From NCBI RefSeq assembly GCF_003419895.1, contig NZ_QPMM01000011.1:1-64000 (forward strand): DNA of 64,000 nucleotides, in the 5' to 3' direction. The notes under the pieces were generated by a model, which was not told where the DNA came from, ran no database searches, and saw only the letters and a program-made list of their open reading frames with translations. The translations under genes and the position numbers were made by a program. The first letter of the stretch is position 1, and every line of letters starts with the position of its first letter. Below are positions 18,203 to 26,892 of this stretch, piece after piece. The stretch is from Chitinophaga silvatica (GTDB lineage: Bacteria; Bacteroidota; Bacteroidia; Chitinophagales; Chitinophagaceae).

Positions 18203-19684
18203 ATGAAGCAAATTTTTGCATCAGGGATACTTATGTCCCTGCTCTCCACATCTGCACTGGCCCAGGTACAAACTTTTACCGGATTTACGAGGCAGGATTT
18301 GAAAGATGATTTTATATATGCCGTAGAGTTGTTGAAGAAACAGCATCCTAATCCGTATAAGTTCACAGACACTATTACATTTAACAATAAGATGGATTCC
18401 CTGATGAACAGGGTGGATAAAGATCCATCGCTGTTAAGCAGTTTACGCTACTCTCCCGTGCAGCTATTCAATGATGTACATCTGAAATTGGATTATGATG
18501 AGGAGCATGTGGTGAATGTTTTGTATGGTATTAATCACTTTCCGCTGGCTACTACCACGTTTAAAGACAGGATTATTGTTAATGCCAAAGGGGAATCCAT
18601 TCCTTTCGGTGCAGAGATTCTGAGTATTAATAGAATACCTGCCGCTAAATTGCTCGGCGAAATCGGCTACGCTACCTATAGCGATGGTTTCATCAAAACA
18701 GGCTCCGATCGCACTGCAACAAACTTAAGTTTGTTCATTAGTCTGGTTTTTCCTGAAGCCACCAGCTATGATATTGTATACAAAGAGTATGGTGCGAAAA
18801 ATTCCACTACCATACAGTTGAAAGCTGTGGATGCCAAAACCGGATTCCATAACAGAAGCCTGGGAGAGCTACCCTTTAATACTTTCCTGAAGCGTGCCTA
18901 TGTAACAAAAGAATATTTGGATAAAGAATCTACCGCTATCCTGACTGTTCTTACATTTATGCTGCAGGAAAATGCCATGTATAAGGAACTCAGTGATTTT
19001 TTCGCAGAAGTAAAGAAACGTAATATCGGAAACGTTATCATAGATATCCGGTCCAATGGCGGGGGTAACCCAAATATGTCTGCTTTACTATACTCCTTTG
19101 TGGCATTACAGCCGTTCGACAATGTGTTTAATTACCGGACAAAGAACATACAGATGCATGACCCCGAACACCTTTTGAATGGTTACGGAACAAAAATGGG
19201 AGAGGAGGAAATAAAGCAGACCGAAAATTTCCTGAAACAACGTTTCGATTACGACAGCGCTGCAGGATTTTACTATGGGAATGCACGCCTGACCGAAGGT
19301 TCTATTTCCAACTACCCTCCTGATAAGAATAATTTTAAAGGCAATGTATATGTACTAACCAGTGGAGGAACTGTAAGTGCAGCCACCTACTTTGCTGCAC
19401 TGGTAAAGAATAATAAGCGTGGTTTGTTGGTAGGAACTGAAACCGGTAGTGGCGAAGCATCAACTACAGCGGCATGGTTTAATACCTATACGTTACCTAA
19501 AACGAAAAGCAAATTAACCGTTCCAATGAGTGAAATATATTTTATGAAAGCAAAGCAGGATAACGGGCGTGGTTGTCAGCCCGACAAAGAGCTGTCTTTT
19601 GACTCCTTTCAGCAATATATCCGTGCCGGTAAAGATCCGGAGATTCAATATACGCTGGATATAATCCGGGCTGGTAAGAAATAA
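18203..19684 (+). CDS. Secreted S41-family (C-terminal processing/Tricorn-like) peptidase
   Basis: About 493 residues from this ATG; a GTG 33 bp upstream is also in frame, but the ATG gives a clean signal peptide (MKQIFASGILMSLLSTSALAQ). The C-terminal half is an S41 peptidase domain: VIIDIRSNGGGNP, then the nucleophile region TSGGTVSAATYFAALVKN, then GTETGSGEAS. The N-terminal half resembles the helical/PDZ-like part seen in Bacteroidota S41 proteins. It is periplasmic or surface-exposed and is the last gene of the operon, 75 bp after MutS copy B and just before a strong terminator. It could process the imported or exported substrate of the SusCD/ABC systems. Confidence 0.88.
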   Translation: MKQIFASGILMSLLSTSALAQVQTFTGFTRQDLKDDFIYAVELLKKQHPNPYKFTDTITFNNKMDSLMNRVDKDPSLLSSLRYSPVQLFNDVHLKLDYDEEHVVNVLYGINHFPLATTTFKDRIIVNAKGESIPFGAEILSINRIPAAKLLGEIGYATYSDGFIKTGSDRTATNLSLFISLVFPEATSYDIVYKEYGAKNSTTIQLKAVDAKTGFHNRSLGELPFNTFLKRAYVTKEYLDKESTAILTVLTFMLQENAMYKELSDFFAEVKKRNIGNVIIDIRSNGGGNPNMSALLYSFVALQPFDNVFNYRTKNIQMHDPEHLLNGYGTKMGEEEIKQTENFLKQRFDYDSAAGFYYGNARLTEGSISNYPPDKNNFKGNVYVLTSGGTVSAATYFAALVKNNKRGLLVGTETGSGEASTTAAWFNTYTLPKTKSKLTVPMSEIYFMKAKQDNGRGCQPDKELSFDSFQQYIRAGKDPEIQYTLDIIRAGKK

Positions 19685-19704
19685 TACCTTGAAGATAATA
19701 AAGG

Positions 19705-19733
19705 AAGGGTGTCTCTTATGAGGCACCCTTTTT
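19705..19733 (+). terminator. Intrinsic terminator of the sigma-SusCD-ABC-MutS-S41 operon
   Basis: An 11-bp stem (AAGGGTGTCTC / GAGGCACCCTT with one G-U pair) around loop TTAT is followed by a T run. It lies 20 bp after the S41 stop codon and is the first convincing terminator downstream of the sigma gene. Confidence 0.9.
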
Positions 19734-19973
19734 GGTATAAGGACACAGGTAATCATCTGGACTGTTGATCATAATTCGCAAATAGCTGAGTTGAAAACTG
19801 GATAAAATTGAACGGTAACTAATGCTATTTTACCAGCATATTGCAGAAAAGAAGTCATTTGTTTATTTTCAGCAGATAATTTGCTTATTTCATTCAAAAC
19901 CACGTTATATCGCTATTTGCCAGGGATAGCCTGGCTTATTAACGAGCAACTATTGACCGTTATTAAAATCGAA

Positions 19974-22175
19974 ATGATGAACAGGACTTCAAAGCTAAAA
20001 AGACTGGGTATCGCATTTGTCTGCTTTCTCTTTCCTTTACAAATGTTCTCCCAGGAAAATTTTGTTCCGCCATATAAAAACACCTGGACAAGTGCTCCTC
20101 ATAATATTCCATCGCGTTCATCAACAGATGCACCATTGATGGGCAATGGCGACCTGCTGACAACTGTAGGGTATAAGCCCAATAACCTGAGATTCTATAT
20201 TTCAAAGAATGATTTTGGCAGATGGCGTTCGAAATATGGCCATGGAGAGAAAGAATTTGACCTTGCCGGAAGCAGATTAGTAGCGCATATCGATATTAAC
20301 TTTCATGAAAAGGCATCCAATTTTTCGGCCAGTCAGAATATCGGCAATGGACAAACTGAGATGCAAATTGGTCGGAATATTTCCGTCAATTCCTGGGTAA
20401 GTGCTACCCAAAACCTGATCTTTATGCAGGTGACTGCGCTGAATGAGGATGCTGTAGTGTCCGTGAATCTTGGAGCTCCGAAAAATGAATTGGCAAAAAT
20501 AGCCAATGGGCAATGGAAAAATACTGAATGGCAAACCCGTTCTTTTGAAGAGGATGTGGATATTCCTGCTTCGGCAACAATTGCGGTAAAGACTCTCAAT
20601 TATGATAATACATCCGAGATTCAAATAAAAAAACAACAACCACTTTTACTAGTAATAGCTGTTGAAAGCAACTTCTCACAAAAAAATACATTTGAATACA
20701 TTAAAAACAAAATATCCGGTATAACAGAAAAAAGTATATCCTCACTACTTCAACAGCATAATGAATGGTGGAACCAATACTGGCAGAAATCCAGTGTAGT
20801 GCTGAACGATAGTGTAGTAATGAAGAGCTACTACCAGGGCCTTTATACAATGGCTGCCTGCAGCAGAGATCCGAATTTTCCTCCCGGCCTATTTGGATGG
20901 ATTACCAACGACAGTCCTTTATGGAATAATGATTATCACCTGAATTATAACTTCGAAGCACCGTTTTATTCATTATATGCAGCTAACCGGTTGGAACAGG
21001 CATTGCCTTACGATGCACCTATTCTCGCATTTATGCCGAGAGGTGAATGGTATGCAGAGAATGTAACTCATACCAGGGGAGTGTTATATCCTGTAGGTAT
21101 AGGGCCAATGGGGATTGAGGTGACCAGGCAACTGGATACATTCTATACAAGTCTGCATCCCGAAGGCATTGAAAAAGGTGGTATGTTCTGGCAGCAACGT
21201 TCCAATGCAGCCTATGCATTACTGAATATGGGGCAGTATTGGTATAGTACTTACGATACTGCATATGCCAGAAAGATCTATCCTTACGCTTTGGCTGTAG
21301 CTGAGTTTTGGGAGGATTACCTGAAGTTTGAAGATGGTCGTTATGTTATTTACAATGATGCGATACATGAAGGATCGGGGCATGATACCAATCCTATATT
21401 GTCGTTGGGTTTAGTCCGATATGTATTTAATCTGATGATTGATATGAATCGTAATATGCATTTCAATACGAAAGAGGTTGAGAAATGGGAACACATATTA
21501 AATCATATCAGTCAGTTTCCTACTCAGGTCAGGAATGGAAGAAACGTGTTTCGCTATACCGAGAAAGGAATGGATTGGAATTCCGGCAATGGATTAGGAA
21601 TTCAGCATATCTATCCTGTAAACGCAATTACCTTGGATAGCGATGCTGAATTATTGTTGCTGTCCAGGAACACCATCGATGAAATGAGAAGATGGAATGA
21701 TCAGAATACCAGTAATAGTTTCTATATGGCGGCTATCAGGGTGGGTTATAGTAAAGATACTATCTATAACAAATTGCATGATTATATTGCTAATAGCTAC
21801 CCCAATGGCTTTATGATTAATAATGTGCATGGTGTAGAAAATTCGTGTGTAGTAACCAATGCTATTAATGAAATGCTGTGTATGAGTGTTGGAAATGTTA
21901 TTCGTTTGTTTCCTTCTCTTCCTTCAAAAATTGATGCATCGTTTAGTCGGCTCAGAGCCTATGGTGCGTTTTTAGTTTCGGCAAAAAGAAAAGCCGGAAA
22001 TATTTCTGATGTGGAGATTATAAGTGAAAAGGGAAAGCCGTTAACGCTGCTGAACCCATGGGGTAATAAAAAAGTGAAGGTATACAGAGATGGTAAACCT
22101 ATTGGGTTTATGGTTGGAGAAAGGCTTACGATTGCAACAAGGGCAGGGGAAAAAGTAAGGATTATGCCACAATAG
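19974..22175 (+). CDS. Secreted GH95-like glycoside hydrolase (alpha-L-fucosidase/galactosidase type)
   Basis: About 733 residues from this ATG, which gives a signal peptide (KRLGIAFVCFLFPLQMFSQ); an in-frame start at 19881 only adds an unlikely leader. The N-terminal beta-sandwich (about 30-260) contains DAPLMGNGDLLTTVGY, similar to the MGNGxLGA segment of GH95 and related clan members. The (alpha/alpha)6 catalytic part contains NNDYHLNYNFEAPFY near residues 320-335, matching the GH95 motif whose Asn residues activate water. It would act on terminal sugars of polysaccharides or glycans in the periplasm. Family assignment is by motif; fucose as substrate is not established. Confidence 0.7.
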   Translation: MMNRTSKLKRLGIAFVCFLFPLQMFSQENFVPPYKNTWTSAPHNIPSRSSTDAPLMGNGDLLTTVGYKPNNLRFYISKNDFGRWRSKYGHGEKEFDLAGSRLVAHIDINFHEKASNFSASQNIGNGQTEMQIGRNISVNSWVSATQNLIFMQVTALNEDAVVSVNLGAPKNELAKIANGQWKNTEWQTRSFEEDVDIPASATIAVKTLNYDNTSEIQIKKQQPLLLVIAVESNFSQKNTFEYIKNKISGITEKSISSLLQQHNEWWNQYWQKSSVVLNDSVVMKSYYQGLYTMAACSRDPNFPPGLFGWITNDSPLWNNDYHLNYNFEAPFYSLYAANRLEQALPYDAPILAFMPRGEWYAENVTHTRGVLYPVGIGPMGIEVTRQLDTFYTSLHPEGIEKGGMFWQQRSNAAYALLNMGQYWYSTYDTAYARKIYPYALAVAEFWEDYLKFEDGRYVIYNDAIHEGSGHDTNPILSLGLVRYVFNLMIDMNRNMHFNTKEVEKWEHILNHISQFPTQVRNGRNVFRYTEKGMDWNSGNGLGIQHIYPVNAITLDSDAELLLLSRNTIDEMRRWNDQNTSNSFYMAAIRVGYSKDTIYNKLHDYIANSYPNGFMINNVHGVENSCVVTNAINEMLCMSVGNVIRLFPSLPSKIDASFSRLRAYGAFLVSAKRKAGNISDVEIISEKGKPLTLLNPWGNKKVKVYRDGKPIGFMVGERLTIATRAGEKVRIMPQ

Positions 22176-22264
22176 GATTTAAATCCTGGCTCTACTCAGA
22201 TAAAATCCAAAGATTATAACTTTTAAGCATCTTGCATTATATTTAGCAACTAATCTATCGAATC

Positions 22265-23500
22265 ATGTACAAGCATTTTAAGTTTTATTCAATTATCGGG
22301 GTTGGCGGACTACTAATGTCAGTAGCCTGCGGACAGAATTCCGCTTCTTCTGTTGTGAAATCGGATAGCACCAGCGTACCGGTTGAAACAGGTAAGGCGA
22401 ATTCGGACTATAAACCCGCATTTGAAGGTCAGACCAGAATAGGCAGTGTAAAAACTGTAACGCCATATGAATTTAAGGTTTTGGATACTACCCTGAAATC
22501 ACCATGGGGAATAACCAGTTTACCGGACGGTAGATTACTTATCACCGAAAAAGCCGGCAACCTGCGTATTGCCGCACAGGATGGGAAACTGAGTGAACCA
22601 ATAACCGGACTTCCAGCTGTTAAACTGGCAGGACAGGGTGGATTGCTTGGCATAACCATAGATACTGATTTTAATAACAATAGAATGGTATACTGGACAT
22701 TCTCTGAAGAACGCCCGGATGGTAACCTTACTGCTGTTGCGAAAGGTAAATTATCGGCAGATGAGAAAAAGATTGAAAACGCTGTTGTAATCTATCGCGC
22801 TACTCCGGCTCATAAAAGTACGCTTCACTATGGAGGCAGAATTCTTTTCGATAAAACAGGTAACCTGTTTGTGAGCACAGGCGAGCGTTCTGATCTGGAA
22901 ACCAGACCATTGGCACAGGATCTGAAAGCTGCATTGGGTAAAGTGTTAAGAATTACAAAAGATGGAAAGGCTGCTCCTGGAAATCCTTATGAAGGAAAAG
23001 CAGATGCAAGACCTGAAATTTATTCTTACGGCCATCGTAACGTACAGGGATTAGCCATCAATCCGGCAACCGGTGAGCTTTGGGAAACAGAATTTGGTCC
23101 AAGAGGTGGTGATGAGCTCAATAGGATTCAGGCAGGTAAAAACTACGGCTGGCCAATTATTACATATGGTATAGAATATAGCGGTGCAAAAGTAGGAGAT
23201 AGCTTGCAAGTGAAAGAAGGATTAGAACAACCTGCTTACTATTGGGATCCTGTTATCTCGCCAAGCGGTATTACTTTTTACAGTGGTAACGGAATCGCTG
23301 AATGGAAAAACAACTTGTTCATTTCAAGCCTTAGCAGAACTCATATTGCACGTATTGTAATTGAAAACAATAAAGTAGTAGGTGAAGAGAGATTGCTGGC
23401 AGATGAAGGTCAGCGTTTCAGAGATGTTACAGAAGGCAAAGATGGTGCCTTGTATGCTGTAACTGATATGGGCAGACTATATAAGATCTCGAAGAAATAG
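22265..23500 (+). CDS. PQQ-dependent sugar dehydrogenase (glucose/sorbosone dehydrogenase family) lipoprotein
   Basis: A 411-residue lipoprotein with lipobox near MSVAC (residue 22) and a six-bladed beta-propeller of the glucose/sorbosone dehydrogenase family. Typical motifs are seen in order: LKSPWGITSLPDGRLLITEKAG, GQGGLLGITIDTDF, HYGGRILFDKTGNLFVSTGER, YSYGHRNVQGLAINPATGELWETEFGPRGGDELN, and NYGWPIITYG. The HRN and GPRGGDE motifs hold the family's cofactor and calcium residues. It oxidises aldose sugars in the periplasm or outer membrane using PQQ. No PQQ synthesis genes are in the window. A terminator follows, so it looks monocistronic. Confidence 0.88.
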   Translation: MYKHFKFYSIIGVGGLLMSVACGQNSASSVVKSDSTSVPVETGKANSDYKPAFEGQTRIGSVKTVTPYEFKVLDTTLKSPWGITSLPDGRLLITEKAGNLRIAAQDGKLSEPITGLPAVKLAGQGGLLGITIDTDFNNNRMVYWTFSEERPDGNLTAVAKGKLSADEKKIENAVVIYRATPAHKSTLHYGGRILFDKTGNLFVSTGERSDLETRPLAQDLKAALGKVLRITKDGKAAPGNPYEGKADARPEIYSYGHRNVQGLAINPATGELWETEFGPRGGDELNRIQAGKNYGWPIITYGIEYSGAKVGDSLQVKEGLEQPAYYWDPVISPSGITFYSGNGIAEWKNNLFISSLSRTHIARIVIENNKVVGEERLLADEGQRFRDVTEGKDGALYAVTDMGRLYKISKK

Positions 23501-23521
23501 AATCTTTTTTGATTTAGACAG

Positions 23522-23560
23522 AAGCGTGGTACATTCATTTGAATTGTATCACGCTTTTTT
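23522..23560 (+). terminator. Intrinsic terminator after the sugar dehydrogenase gene
   Basis: The stem AGCGTGGTACA / TGTATCACGCT (one G-U pair, loop of about 10) is followed by TTTTTT, 21 bp after the stop codon. Confidence 0.85.
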
Positions 23561-23658
23561 ATTATCTAGTTAAATAACATGATAAATCTTCTGAATCAAT
23601 TTTCATTATCTTTAGAAAAAGAGATTGTTTAATACTGCAGTCGAATAATACAAAATAA

Positions 23659-24099
23659 ATGGAACAGCGTTTTACAGTGCTCACTATTGGGGCAAATGAC
23701 TACCAGGCGATGAAAAAATTCTACGAAACAACATTTGGATGGAAGCCCGTAGCAGAGAATAATGATATTTCATTTTATAAGATGAATGGTTTTCTGTTTA
23801 GTATTGGAAAGAGAAAGGAATTAGCCGGATTTATAGGAGTTAAGCCCGAAGGAAGCGGGTTTCGTGCTGTTACTTTTGGTTATAATGTTCCTACGGATGA
23901 TGAAGTATGGTCACTTTATCATCAACTGAAAGAGAAGGGCGTTAAGATGCTGAGCGAGCCTACTGCACCCTCTTTTGGAGGTTTGTTTTTTTATTTTGAA
24001 GATATAGAAGGGAATATTCTTGAAATTGCTACAAATCCTTTTATACCACTGGATGAAAATAATAATCCGGAAGGGCATAAGGCTATTGATCATTTGTAA
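23659..24099 (+). CDS. VOC-superfamily (glyoxalase/bleomycin-resistance fold) protein
   Basis: A 146-residue protein with the two beta-alpha-beta-beta-beta modules of the vicinal oxygen chelate fold: ANDYQAMKKFYETTFGW in the first and FYFEDIEGNILEIATNP in the second, the latter with the family's usual metal-ligand Glu position. The substrate is unknown; members include dioxygenases, glyoxalases and antibiotic-binding proteins. It stands alone between a terminator and the TraB-like gene. Cytoplasmic. Confidence 0.8.
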   Translation: MEQRFTVLTIGANDYQAMKKFYETTFGWKPVAENNDISFYKMNGFLFSIGKRKELAGFIGVKPEGSGFRAVTFGYNVPTDDEVWSLYHQLKEKGVKMLSEPTAPSFGGLFFYFEDIEGNILEIATNPFIPLDENNNPEGHKAIDHL

Positions 24100-24170
24100 T
24101 TGATGATCTCCAATAAAATAAATAACGATTTCCTGTTATCCTTATTTATATCCTCAATAAACTATACTAA

Positions 24171-25076
24171 TTGAATAAGCTTATTCTGGTATTTTCTTTA
24201 ATGTTTTTAGCCATTGGCTTATGTGGGCAATCTGTTCTCCCAGATAGACCTAACACGCTTGTTTGGGAAGTTACGAGCAAGAAAAAACCGCAGTATAAAT
24301 CCTATATAATCGGATCTAATCATTTATATGGTGAAAAGCTGTTAAATTCCCTAAGAGGAGTTAAGGATCTTATACTTAAGTCTGATCTTGTGATTGCTGA
24401 ATCATTACCGAAAACCAACGAGGAACGTCAATTATCCTTTGATCAGAAAATTCCATATAACACCTTATTTTCCAATCAGGAAATTGTTATTCTTGATTCA
24501 TTTTTGACTACCCACCAGATAGCAAATATTAAAGCACTCGATAGTGCGCATTTTCCGGTAAGTCGGCTTTTATATATCGTTTTTTCTGAATTAACGGCCG
24601 AAAATAATTCCGATTTGCAACAGTTGGAAGAAGCGATGGATAATGTTATTGTCAGATGGGCAAAGGATGCTAATATTCCGCTGGTTGGGCTGGATAGTGG
24701 GATGACAATGAAGAAAGATGTATTAAGTCTTGGTATGGAAGATATTCAGATGGCAGAAGCTATTCGTTCTTTTGTAATTAGTCCGTCGTTACTTAAAACA
24801 GATGATTCATTGAGAAATATAGGGGGTAGATATGCAAGGATGGAAATTGATTATAGCTTCAAAAGTAAACCTGTCTATATTGAGAATGAGTCACTTCGCT
24901 ATTTACTAGTAGAGAGGAATAAATATTGGATGTCACGATTACCAGATTACTTATCGAATAAGAATTGTTTTGTTGTTATAGGAATTGATCATTTGAAGTA
25001 TAAGGAAGGACTGTTGGCTTCTCTTTCTAAGCTAGGTTTTAATATCAGGCCTGTAAAGCTTTCATTAAGCTTATAA
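24171..25076 (+). CDS. TraB/GumN-family putative secreted peptidase-like protein
   Basis: A 301-residue protein with an N-terminal signal peptide (LVFSLMFLAIGLCGQ) and TraB/GumN features: SYIIGSNHLYG near residue 45 (the family's GT-H motif), VIAESLP, a central helical region, and RNKYWMSRLPDYL then FVVIGIDHLKYKEGLLASL at the C-terminus. The conserved His, Glu and Arg residues of this family resemble the Tiki protease active site, so metal-dependent peptidase activity is possible. The frame begins with TTG at 24171; no ATG gives the signal peptide. It is followed by a 614-bp gap. Confidence 0.75.
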   Translation: MNKLILVFSLMFLAIGLCGQSVLPDRPNTLVWEVTSKKKPQYKSYIIGSNHLYGEKLLNSLRGVKDLILKSDLVIAESLPKTNEERQLSFDQKIPYNTLFSNQEIVILDSFLTTHQIANIKALDSAHFPVSRLLYIVFSELTAENNSDLQQLEEAMDNVIVRWAKDANIPLVGLDSGMTMKKDVLSLGMEDIQMAEAIRSFVISPSLLKTDDSLRNIGGRYARMEIDYSFKSKPVYIENESLRYLLVERNKYWMSRLPDYLSNKNCFVVIGIDHLKYKEGLLASLSKLGFNIRPVKLSLSL

Positions 25077-25400
25077 GAAATACATTATAAAAAATTTTTG
25101 GGATTCTTATTCCCACATATCGGAGGGCTACTTTACAATTGTCTTTCGCCCTACTGCAATTACTCTTCAGTGGTCTGTTAATCATGATTACTTTCAACTT
25201 GTTCCTGAAAAAATAATTTGATTGAATGCAATTATCAGTAGTTACATTGAAAGTCAACCTCTCTGAGCTATTTAATCATTAGGGTTTCAACAAATAAATA
25301 AATATTTTGTATTGGGAGGTTAATATTTTTTTTGATAATAATTATTAATGTGTATATTCAGAGATATACTTGCAACAGATAGAAATTTAGAACCTGTATT

Positions 25401-25463
25401 ATGAAATTGTTTGTGCCATGTATGTATCTATTAACAGTTTGTTTTCTCGTTGGTAAGTATTAA
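25401..25463 (+). other. Possible 20-residue leader-like mini-ORF
   Basis: ATG at 25401 opens a 20-codon frame (MKLFVPCMYLLTVCFLVGKY) that looks like an isolated hydrophobic signal sequence ending in TAA. It could be a remnant of a secreted protein, a membrane microprotein, or chance. Nothing in frame continues it. Confidence 0.2.
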
Positions 25464-25591
25464 ATATTAATATTCCCGGAGGTTTTAAGTTAAGTGCCCT
25501 ATTGTGTTTGTGTAGCCAAACTAAGAAAAGAATCCCTGGAAAATAATGCCCGTAACCCAATGCAGTCTGATGGAATCTGCATGAAGTTTTT

Positions 25592-25611
25592 TCAGTAAAC
25601 CTGTTTACTGA
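25592..25611. promoter_or_regulatory. 20-bp palindrome upstream of the orphan lipoprotein gene
   Basis: TCAGTAAAC-CT-GTTTACTGA is a perfect inverted repeat with 9-bp arms, 79 bp before the ATG at 25691. It is followed by ATTTATTTCT rather than a pure T-run. It is compatible with a dimeric repressor operator; the regulator is unknown. Confidence 0.4.
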
Positions 25612-25690
25612 TTTATTTCTCTATGAATACACGTGTATAACTATAGCAAAATCTGACACTTAAATGTAAATCTAAACTAAAAATCTAAGT

Positions 25691-26662
25691 ATGAAATTCC
25701 CTTACAAATTCCCGCGGGTAGCGGGATTGGGCTCTACGCGCCTTATTGCTCCATTGACATTAATTTTGGTAGCTATTATTTTGCCATTAACGTTTAACTC
25801 ATGCGAAAAGTCAAATCAGAGTAAGCCTCAGGTTAAAACTGAGCTCACTCCGGCTCAGAAGTTACTTGCAGCGATGCGAAACTATAGAAAGCAATCGACG
25901 GCAGCAAAAGTACAGACGGGAAGTAAAGCACGTAGTGCAAATTTAAGGACAGATCAAACTGATGATGTAACTTACTACATCAACTTCCCGACTATACCAA
26001 CTGCAAACCAATTGAGCTTATACAACAATGCAAGTTCAATTCAGGATATTGTAAATTTACGTATTCAAAGTCAGGCAGTTGTAGAGTATACACAAAACTC
26101 GGCTAACGTTAGTTATCCTGTTACTTTTTCATTAGCGTCGGTAAAAAACAGTCTTCAACCATTAATTGAAGAATCGAAAGATTATTTACGCTCTAAAGGG
26201 CTTACGGATCAGGACATTCAGGATATGATAACCGCCAAGGAGGGAACAGAGGAGGATTTGATACCGTTTACAATTTCTATGGCCCAGATAGAGGAATCGC
26301 CACGCCCATTTGTACCTTATCCGGATGGATATACTTTTTACAATACAAATGGATATAAAATAGCTCATTGGAGTTTGACTGTAAATAGATTTTCAGGGGA
26401 TACAACATGGACGCTTATAGGTACTAAACAGGAAGGGTATGAAGAACCCTATAGGGCTCTTAAATGGGCAGATGTTGGCCATTGTGCCCTGACAGCTATT
26501 GGATGGGATATATTTTGGGCATTAGGGCAATCAGTCTCCTCGACATGGACGATAGCAACCTTAAGAACAGCATTTGGAACAGTTGCCAGAAAAGTGCTTG
26601 GCCCAATTGGGGTTGCTATTGCGGCAGGGGAGTTTGCATGGTGTCTTTATAATCTCGATTAA
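25691..26662 (+). CDS. Orphan lipoprotein with hydrophobic C-terminus, unknown function
   Basis: A 323-residue protein I do not recognise. An unusually long N-terminus (MKFPYKFPRVAGLGSTRL) precedes a hydrophobic helix and a lipobox-like LTFNSC (Cys about residue 38). The middle (about 50-250) is polar with a TDDVTYYINFPTIP segment and helical stretches. The last 65 residues are hydrophobic and rich in Gly/Ala/Trp (ALTAIGWDIFWALGQ, then GPIGVAIAAGEFAWCLYNLD), unusual for a soluble lipoprotein and similar in character to the membrane-inserting ends of bacteriocins or pore formers. A 54-residue two-helix membrane protein starts 2 bp after the stop codon. I infer a possible toxin-immunity style pair, without homology support. 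Confidence 0.55.
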   Translation: MKFPYKFPRVAGLGSTRLIAPLTLILVAIILPLTFNSCEKSNQSKPQVKTELTPAQKLLAAMRNYRKQSTAAKVQTGSKARSANLRTDQTDDVTYYINFPTIPTANQLSLYNNASSIQDIVNLRIQSQAVVEYTQNSANVSYPVTFSLASVKNSLQPLIEESKDYLRSKGLTDQDIQDMITAKEGTEEDLIPFTISMAQIEESPRPFVPYPDGYTFYNTNGYKIAHWSLTVNRFSGDTTWTLIGTKQEGYEEPYRALKWADVGHCALTAIGWDIFWALGQSVSSTWTIATLRTAFGTVARKVLGPIGVAIAAGEFAWCLYNLD

Positions 26663-26664
26663 GA

Positions 26665-26829
26665 ATGTGGTCTAATGTATTATTAATTCTTATATTCTTA
26701 TGGGCTTTAGTCAATAAGGGGTACAGTATTTACACTGCAATTATAAAGAAAGATAGCGGGAGAGTGAAAGTGGAGTTATTTTTTCTGATATTAATAATAT
26801 TCCTTTTTGTGCTCCTGTATAGGATTTAA
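26665..26829 (+). CDS. 54-residue two-helix membrane protein
   Basis: ATG at 26665, two bases after the stop of the lipoprotein gene, begins a 54-codon frame encoding two hydrophobic helices (about residues 4-17 and 38-52) separated by a basic polar loop (IIKKDSGRVKVE). The composition is clearly that of an integral membrane protein. The near-overlap with the upstream gene argues that it is translated. A long terminator hairpin begins 14 bp after its stop. Its small size, topology and position fit an immunity or accessory protein for the upstream lipoprotein; this is inference. Confidence 0.55.
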   Translation: MWSNVLLILIFLWALVNKGYSIYTAIIKKDSGRVKVELFFLILIIFLFVLLYRI

Positions 26830-26843
26830 GTAAGGTGTTCTGA

Positions 26844-26891
26844 AATAACCGGGGCTGACCCAAAGAGTTTTTTGGGTCAGCCCCGGTTATT
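26844..26891. terminator. Strong bidirectional terminator
   Basis: A perfect 19-bp inverted repeat (26844-26862 and 26873-26891, core CCGGGGCTGACCCA) with a 10-nt loop. It separates the convergent lipoprotein/small-membrane-protein genes from the minus-strand five-gene cluster and would stop transcription from both sides. It is the strongest hairpin in the window. Confidence 0.9.
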
Positions 26892-26892
26892 A

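Larger units (their letters stand above)
25077..25690. other. 614-bp AT-rich intergenic region
   Basis: There is no gene above 60 codons here. It contains a 20-codon frame resembling a bare signal peptide (25401-25463) and a 20-bp palindrome at 25592-25611, described separately. The rest is AT-rich and featureless to my reading. The promoter of the lipoprotein gene at 25691 must lie within it. Confidence 0.5.
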
